This document shows, piece after piece, positions 59,056 to 64,000 of a stretch of 64,000 nucleotides of DNA. Under the pieces are notes generated by a model, which saw only the letters and a program-made list of their open reading frames with translations, ran no database searches and was not told where the DNA came from. The position numbers and the translations under genes were made by a program. The stretch is from Sphingomonas sp. (GTDB lineage Bacteria; Pseudomonadota; Alphaproteobacteria; Sphingomonadales; Sphingomonadaceae). The stretch's first letter is position 1. The number at the start of each line of letters is the position of its first letter. The DNA lies in assembly GCA_003248865.1 (NCBI GenBank), contig QFPK01000019.1, positions 1 through 64,000 of the forward strand, read 5' to 3'.

Positions 59056-61398
59056 ATGCCCTCATTCTCCAGAGACCTTGAATCCACGCTCCACAACGCG
59101 CTCGCCGAAGCCAGCCGCCGGCGCCATGAATATGCAACGCTCGAACATCTGTTGCTGGCGCTGATCGGGGACAATCATGCCTCGGTCGTGATGAAGGCCT
59201 GCGGGGTCGATCTCGACGAACTCTCCGCGCAGGTCACCCGCTATCTCGATACCGAACTGGGCAGCCTGAAGGCCGACAGCTCGGTCGATCCCTCGCCCAC
59301 CGCCGGCTTCCAGCGGGTGGTGCAGCGCGCGATCCTGCATGTGCAATCCTCCGGCCGGGAAGAAGTGACTGGCGCCAATGTGCTGGTCGCGCTGTTCTCG
59401 GAACGGGAAAGCCATGCCGTCTATTTCCTGCAGCAGCAGGACATGACGCGGCTGGACGCGGTTTCCTACATCAGCCACGGCATCGCCAAGACGGCGGGCA
59501 TGTCCGAGCCCAAGGCGCCCAAGGGCGCCGAGGAGCAGCCGGAGGCCAAGGACGACAAGCGCGAAGGCCGGCAGAAGGCACCGGAATCGGCGCTGAAGCA
59601 GTTCACCGTGAACCTCAACGACAAGGCCAAAACCGGCAAGATCGACGTGCTGATCGGCCGCGAGGCCGAGGTGGACCGCACCATCCAGATCCTCTGCCGC
59701 CGGTCCAAGAACAACCCGCTGTATGTGGGCGATCCGGGCGTCGGGAAAACGGCGATTGCCGAAGGCCTGGCGCTGAAGATCATCCAGGGCGAGGTGCCCG
59801 ACGTGCTGAAGCCGGCCACCATCTACGCGCTCGACATGGGCGCGCTGCTGGCGGGCACCCGCTATCGCGGGGACTTCGAGGAGCGGCTGAAGAATGTGGT
59901 GTCGGAGCTTGAGAAGCTGCCGCACGCCGTGCTGTTCATCGACGAGATCCACACGGTGATCGGCGCCGGTGCCACATCGGGCGGGGCGATGGACGCCTCC
60001 AACCTGCTGAAGCCGGCGCTGTCCTCGGGTGCGATCCGCTGCATCGGCTCCACCACCTACAAGGAGTTCCGCAATCACTTCGAGAAGGACCGCGCCCTGC
60101 TGCGCCGGTTCCAGAAGATCGACGTGAACGAACCCACGGTGGAGGACACGATCAAGATCCTCACCGGGCTGAAGCCTGCGTTCGAGAAGCACCACAGGGT
60201 GCGCTACACCCCCGACGCCATCAAGTCGGCGGTGGAGCTGTCCGCGCGCTACATCAACGACCGCAAGCTGCCGGATAAGGCCATCGACGTGATCGACGAG
60301 AGTGGATCGGCGCAGATGCTGGTGCCGGAAGCCAAGCGCAAGCGGGTGATCGGCGTGAAAGAGATTGAGGCCGTGATCGCCACCATGGCGCGCATCCCGC
60401 CGAAATCCGTTTCCACCGACGACAAGAAGGTGCTGCAGAATCTGGACGCCGAGTTGAAGCGCGTGGTGTTCGGGCAGGATAAGGCCATCGAGCTGCTGGC
60501 GTCCGCCATCAAGCTGAGCCGGGCGGGCCTGCGCGAGCCGAACAAGCCCATCGGCAACTATCTCTTCTCCGGCCCGACCGGGGTTGGGAAAACCGAGGTG
60601 GCGCGCCAGCTCGCCAACATCCTGGGCATTCCGCTGACGCGGTTCGACATGTCGGAATATATGGAGCGCCATTCGGTCAGCCGGCTGATCGGCGCGCCTC
60701 CGGGCTATGTCGGCTTCGATCAGGGCGGGCTGCTGACGGATGCGGTGGATCAGAACCCGCACAGCGTGCTGCTGCTGGACGAGATCGAGAAGGCGCATCC
60801 GGATCTCTACAACATCCTGTTGCAGGTGATGGACAATGGAAAGCTGACCGATCACCACGGCAAGACGGTGGATTTCCGCAACACCATCCTGATCATGACG
60901 ACCAATGCCGGCGCCGCCGACATGCAGCGCGAAGGGCTGGGCTTCGGCGCGGGCCAGCGCGTGGGCGAGGATGAGGAAGCCATCAAGCGGATGTTCACGC
61001 CGGAGTTCCGCAACCGGCTGGATGCCATCGTGCCGTTCGATTATCTGCCGCCCAGCATCGTGGCGCGGGTGATCGACAAGTTCATCATCCAGCTGGAGCT
61101 GCAGCTCGCCGAGCGCGACGTGCATATCGCGCTGGAGGATGACGCCCGCGAATGGCTGATCGCGCGCGGCTATGACAAGCTCTATGGCGCGCGGCCCCTG
61201 GGCCGGCTGATCCAGGAGTCGATCAAGCGTCCGCTGGCTGATGAACTTCTGTTCGGCAAGCTGGTGAACGGCGGCGAGGTGCGGGTGCATGTGAAGGACG
61301 ACAAGCCCGCCTTCGAGATCATCTCCGCCGCGCCCAAGCCCAAGCGCAGCCGGAAGAAGGCAACGGCCCTGCCCGCGCCCTCGGACGAACAGGGCTGA
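59056..61398 (+). CDS. clpA: ATP-dependent Clp protease ATP-binding subunit ClpA
   Basis: ClpA unfolds substrates and feeds them to ClpP. The 780-residue protein has the double Clp N-domain (1-145), AAA-1 with Walker A GDPGVGKTAIAEGLA near 225 and LFIDEIHTVIGAG, and AAA-2 with GPTGVGKTEVARQL near 510 and LLLDEIEKAHPD. The IGL/IGF-type ClpP loop region follows. The C-terminus carries a basic extension (KPKRSRKKA). ATG at 59056 is preferred because it follows AGGAAGG; an ATG at 59020 would add 12 residues. It may overlap the next gene (CTGA). Confidence 0.96.
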   Translation: MPSFSRDLESTLHNALAEASRRRHEYATLEHLLLALIGDNHASVVMKACGVDLDELSAQVTRYLDTELGSLKADSSVDPSPTAGFQRVVQRAILHVQSSGREEVTGANVLVALFSERESHAVYFLQQQDMTRLDAVSYISHGIAKTAGMSEPKAPKGAEEQPEAKDDKREGRQKAPESALKQFTVNLNDKAKTGKIDVLIGREAEVDRTIQILCRRSKNNPLYVGDPGVGKTAIAEGLALKIIQGEVPDVLKPATIYALDMGALLAGTRYRGDFEERLKNVVSELEKLPHAVLFIDEIHTVIGAGATSGGAMDASNLLKPALSSGAIRCIGSTTYKEFRNHFEKDRALLRRFQKIDVNEPTVEDTIKILTGLKPAFEKHHRVRYTPDAIKSAVELSARYINDRKLPDKAIDVIDESGSAQMLVPEAKRKRVIGVKEIEAVIATMARIPPKSVSTDDKKVLQNLDAELKRVVFGQDKAIELLASAIKLSRAGLREPNKPIGNYLFSGPTGVGKTEVARQLANILGIPLTRFDMSEYMERHSVSRLIGAPPGYVGFDQGGLLTDAVDQNPHSVLLLDEIEKAHPDLYNILLQVMDNGKLTDHHGKTVDFRNTILIMTTNAGAADMQREGLGFGAGQRVGEDEEAIKRMFTPEFRNRLDAIVPFDYLPPSIVARVIDKFIIQLELQLAERDVHIALEDDAREWLIARGYDKLYGARPLGRLIQESIKRPLADELLFGKLVNGGEVRVHVKDDKPAFEIISAAPKPKRSRKKATALPAPSDEQG

Positions 61399-61463
61399 CA
61401 CGCATCAGGGCGCCGATCCTGCTGGCGGCAATCGCCGCAGTCGGCGCCCTGAACCTGTGGACG

Positions 61464-61730
61464 ATGTGGCTGTTCCTTGTCGACAAGGCTCGCGCCGCCA
61501 AACGTCCGACCAATCAGCCAGGACAATCCTGGGTGAAATCCGCGTCGCGCATTCCCGAGCGCGAACTATTGTTGCTGGCCGCACTCGGCGGCACGCCGGG
61601 CGCCTATGCCGCGCGGCATCTGTTCCGCCACAAGACGCGCAAGCAGCCCTTTTCCGACCGGCTGCGGATGATCGCCTTCGCTCAGGTCATGGCGCTGGCG
61701 GCACTGGCCGGCTGGTTCGTCACCGTCTGA
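61464..61730 (+). CDS. DUF1294 family membrane protein, start probably upstream
   Basis: The DUF1294 signature is clear: VDKARAAKR, then SRIPERELLLLAALGGTPGAYAARHLFRHKTRKQPF, and a last membrane segment. In the family about 15-20 more residues precede the VDK motif as a membrane segment. Here the frame continues upstream of the ATG without a stop and encodes ILLAAIAAVGALNLWT, but has no ATG, GTG or TTG; a CTG at 61395 overlaps the clpA stop as CTGA. I list the ATG and suspect the true start is CTG at 61395. The function of the family is unknown. Confidence 0.75.
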   Translation: MWLFLVDKARAAKRPTNQPGQSWVKSASRIPERELLLLAALGGTPGAYAARHLFRHKTRKQPFSDRLRMIAFAQVMALAALAGWFVTV

Positions 61731-61803
61731 CCTTTCAACGCCGGAACCTTTGCCGCCGGGCGGCGTTCCCGCAGCATCTCGCAAGGCTGGAGGGAGAGGC
61801 AAG

Positions 61804-62286
61804 ATGGCGACCGAACGCGAATTGAGAGAGAAGCTGTGGAAGGCGCTGAAGAGCGACCGCACAATGATGCTGGGGCTGGACGGCCATGAAGATGGCCACG
61901 CCCGGCCGATGACGGCGCAGGTGGAAGAGGAAGGTGGGCCGATCTGGTTCTTCACCTCTGCCGACAACGGGCTGGTGGAGGGCCTTTCGCGGGGCAACCA
62001 CGCCGTCGGCACCTTCGCGGCCAAGGGCCATGACCTGTTCGCCACCCTGCACGGCCCGCTGACTCTGGATGGGGACCGCGCCACCATCGACCGGCTGTGG
62101 AACCCCTTCATCGCGGCCTGGTACCAAGGCGGCAAGGATGACCCCACGTTGCGCCTGCTGCGGCTGGACGCGACCGAAGCGCAGGTCTGGCTGAACGAGA
62201 ACAATCTGTTCGCCGGGCTGAAGATGCTGCTGGGGATCAACCCGCAGAAGGATTATGCCGACAAGACGGCAACGGTCGCGCTGTAG
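61804..62286 (+). CDS. pyridoxamine 5'-phosphate oxidase-fold protein (general stress protein 26 type)
   Basis: The 160-residue protein has the split-barrel flavin-binding fold seen in general stress protein 26: RTMMLGLDGHEDGHARPMTAQ, PIWFFTSADNGLVEGL and the C-terminal LLRLDATEAQVWL. Such proteins bind FMN, FAD or F420-like cofactors, but many have no known substrate. The ATG at 61804 follows GGAGGGAGAGGC. It lies between the DUF1294 and rplY genes on the same strand. Confidence 0.88.
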   Translation: MATERELREKLWKALKSDRTMMLGLDGHEDGHARPMTAQVEEEGGPIWFFTSADNGLVEGLSRGNHAVGTFAAKGHDLFATLHGPLTLDGDRATIDRLWNPFIAAWYQGGKDDPTLRLLRLDATEAQVWLNENNLFAGLKMLLGINPQKDYADKTATVAL

Positions 62287-62312
62287 CGCCACGACAGCAC
62301 ATGGCCCCAAGG

Positions 62313-62341
62313 TTGCGCGAATCTGCGAACCCCGCTATGGG
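62313..62341 (+). promoter_or_regulatory. candidate promoter of rplY-pth
   Basis: TTGCGC (62313-62318) and TATGGG (62336-62341) are spaced by 17 nt, about 64 bp before rplY. Assigned by eye only. A CGGCAC/GTGCCG hairpin lies between the promoter and the gene. Confidence 0.35.
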
Positions 62342-62404
62342 CCCGCGCTTCGCTGGTACGGCACACCCTGGAGGTGCCGGGCGATCTGAAAATTGGAGAA
62401 TGAC

Positions 62405-63013
62405 ATGTCTGATGTGCTGACGCTCGCCGCGGAAGCACGCGACCGGGCTGGCAAGGGAGCCTCCCGGGCGATGCGGCGAGAAGGCCGGGTTCCGGCCGTG
62501 ATCTACGGCAACAAGGAAACCGCCGTTTCCATCCACGTCGAGGAAAAGCGGCTGGCGAAGCTGCTGTCGACCGGCCACTTCATGAACTCGGTGGTTGAGA
62601 TCGAGATCGACGGCAAGTCCTACCACACGCTGCCGCGCGACGTGCAGTTCCACCCGGTGAACGATCGCCCGATCCACGTGGACTTCCTGCGCGTGACCGA
62701 CGAGACGCTGATCGCGGTGAACGTGCCCGTGCGCTTCGAGAATGAAGCCGCCTCGCCGGGCCTGAAGCGCGGTGGTGTGCTGAACGTGGTGCGCCACGAA
62801 GTCGAGTTGCGCTGCCCCGCCGGCTCCGTGCCGCACGACGTGGTGGTGGACGTGTCCGGCTTCGATGTGGGCGATTCGATCCACATCTCGGCCGTGAAGC
62901 TGCCGTCCGGCGTGAAGACCGTGATCGAACGCGACTTCACCATCGCCACCATCGTGGCGCCGTCCGGGCTGAAGAGCCAGGAAGGTGAAGCCGAAGGCGA
63001 AGCGGCAGCCTGA
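62405..63013 (+). CDS. rplY: 50S ribosomal protein L25/general stress protein Ctc
   Basis: L25 binds 5S rRNA. The 202-residue protein is of the long Ctc/TL5 type: the N-terminal 5S-binding domain (EARDRAGKGASRAMRREGRVPAVIYG, residues 10-35) is followed by the beta-rich TL5 C-terminal domain (VNVPVRFENEAASPGLKRGGVLNVVRHEVELRCPA). ATG at 62405 follows TTGGAGAATGAC. It overlaps pth by one base (TGATG), the common rplY-pth pair. Confidence 0.96.
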   Translation: MSDVLTLAAEARDRAGKGASRAMRREGRVPAVIYGNKETAVSIHVEEKRLAKLLSTGHFMNSVVEIEIDGKSYHTLPRDVQFHPVNDRPIHVDFLRVTDETLIAVNVPVRFENEAASPGLKRGGVLNVVRHEVELRCPAGSVPHDVVVDVSGFDVGDSIHISAVKLPSGVKTVIERDFTIATIVAPSGLKSQEGEAEGEAAA

Positions 63014-63579
63014 TGTTGCTGTTTGCCGGGCTGGGCAATCCCGGCCCGGCTTACGCCCTCAACCGCCACAATGTGGGGTTCATGGCCGTGGACATCATCC
63101 ATGATGTCCACGGCTTTTCCCCATGGAAGAGCCGCTTTCAGGGCCTGACCGCCGAAGGGCGGCTGGGCGGAGAGAAGGTCGTGCTGCTGAAGCCGATGAC
63201 CTTCATGAACGAAAGCGGCCGCTCCGTGGGCGAGGCGTTGCGCTTCTTCAAGCTGGAGCCCGCGGCGCTGACCGTGTTCCACGACGAGCTGGACCTGGAC
63301 CCGTTCCGGGTGAAGGTGAAGAGCGGCGGCGGGGCGGCGGGGCAGAACGGCATCCGATCCATCATCGCCCATGCGGGCGCGGAGTTCCGCCGCGTGCGGA
63401 TCGGCATCGGCCATCCGGGCCACAAGGACAGGGTGACGGCGCATGTGCTGGGCAATTTCGCGAAAGCCGATGAGGAAAGACTGGCCGACATGCTGAGTGA
63501 CATCGCCGATCTCGCCCCCCTGCTGGCAGACGGGGACGAGCCCCGCTTCATGAGCGACCTGGCGCTGCGCCAGCAATGA
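63013..63579 (+). CDS. pth: peptidyl-tRNA hydrolase
   Basis: Pth recycles peptidyl-tRNA released from ribosomes. The 188-residue protein has GLGNPGPAYALNRHNVGFMAVD (with the catalytic histidine in RHNVG near 20), KPMTFMNESGRSVGEAL, DELDLDPFRVKVKSGGGAAGQNGIRSI and RVRIGIGHPG. Length is normal. It overlaps the next gene by ATGA. Confidence 0.97.
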   Translation: MLLFAGLGNPGPAYALNRHNVGFMAVDIIHDVHGFSPWKSRFQGLTAEGRLGGEKVVLLKPMTFMNESGRSVGEALRFFKLEPAALTVFHDELDLDPFRVKVKSGGGAAGQNGIRSIIAHAGAEFRRVRIGIGHPGHKDRVTAHVLGNFAKADEERLADMLSDIADLAPLLADGDEPRFMSDLALRQQ

Positions 63580-64000
63580 CCGACACTTTGCGTCTGGCGA
63601 CCGAGGCCGATGTGCGGGCGCTGTCTGCCCTCATCGCCCGCTCCGCGCGGGAGCTTCAGGCCGAATTCTATTCCGACGCGCTGCTGGACGTGGCGGTTGG
63701 CACCGCCTTCGGGCTGGATCCGATGCTGCTGGCCGACGGCACCTATTATCTGATCGAGCGCGACGGCGTGCCGGTCGCCTGCGGGGGCTGGAGCTTCCGC
63801 GCCAAGACCTATGGCGGCGCCGGGCATCTGGCCGACGCCACTGCCCGCATGGAGCCGGGCCGCGACGCCGCGCGCATTCGCGCCTTCTTCGTGCACCCGG
63901 ATTATGCCCGGCAGGGGCTGGGCAGCCGCATGCTGGCCGCCTGCGAGCAGGCCGCGCGCGACGCGGGCTTCACCCATGCCGAAATGGTGGCGACACTGGC
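63576..64000 (+). CDS. GNAT family N-acetyltransferase, truncated by window end
   Basis: The reading from ATG at 63576 continues to the end without a stop (over 140 residues). The GNAT core is visible: RAFFVHPDYARQGLGSRMLAACEQAARDAGF, with the acetyl-CoA loop RQGLGSR. The substrate is unknown. Its start overlaps the pth stop (ATGA), so it is coupled to pth translation. The C-terminus lies outside the window. Confidence 0.88.
   Translation, partial: MTDTLRLATEADVRALSALIARSARELQAEFYSDALLDVAVGTAFGLDPMLLADGTYYLIERDGVPVACGGWSFRAKTYGGAGHLADATARMEPGRDAARIRAFFVHPDYARQGLGSRMLAACEQAARDAGFTHAEMVATL

Noticed and set aside
59062..61401. A minus-strand open frame of about 780 codons opposite clpA
   Set aside because: Antisense artefact of codon bias; the plus strand is an unambiguous ClpA.

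Overview
The window is high-GC alphaproteobacterial chromosome, most likely from the order Sphingomonadales. Supporting signs are the rpmF-plsX pair, a 180-kDa-type NAD-glutamate dehydrogenase, proteins ending in the PEPATWAMMIMGFG sorting signal typical of sphingomonads, a compact type II secretion (T2SS) operon, and pervasive 4-bp stop/start overlaps with ATG, GTG and TTG starts. The genus cannot be fixed by reading alone. No rRNA, tRNA, CRISPR array, insertion sequence or prophage was seen.

Layout. 1-8 kb: fatty-acid/ribosome genes plsX and rpmF; a MAPEG protein; nagZ and scpA; then, reading leftward, a sulfur operon (sseA, metC, an amidase) preceded by a tandem hairpin array. 8-17 kb: an unknown ORF and the large gdh; a lower-GC DUF4236 gene; the ribosomal operon rpsF-rpsR-rplI with a clear terminator; a GNAT acetyltransferase. 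17-30 kb: an exported protein of unknown function facing aroK-aroB-msrB; small membrane and zinc-finger proteins; tadA; typA; then rodZ-like, cpoB and tilS. 30-39.7 kb, all leftward: an autotransporter, an exported protein, and a tightly overlapped four-gene operon encoding a cytochrome P450, a DyP-type peroxidase and two proteins that share an unrecognised domain. 39.8-50.3 kb: gspO followed by gspC-D-E-F-G-I-J-K-L and one unknown ORF; gspH and a separate gspM are missing. 50.6-56.6 kb: an exported protein, recF-gyrB, YggT, folD, marC. 56.6-58.7 kb: two paralogous PEP-CTERM genes, each behind a matching sigma-54 promoter and upstream repeats. 59-64 kb: clpA, a DUF1294 protein, a PNPOx-fold protein, rplY (L25), pth and a truncated GNAT gene.

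Most unusual. (1) A family of about 50-bp two-hairpin repeats has stems that covary between copies; ten of eleven copies sit at a gene 3' end in the same orientation relative to that gene, and at convergent junctions they form nested palindromes with two further inverted-repeat families. (2) The P450/DyP/paired-domain operon looks like one functional heme-oxidation module. (3) Three consecutive pseudopilin genes each carry a short in-frame duplication at the prepilin cleavage site, in an operon that lacks gspH and appears to fuse gspL with a gspM-like domain. (4) The PEP-CTERM pair has conserved RpoN promoter architecture.
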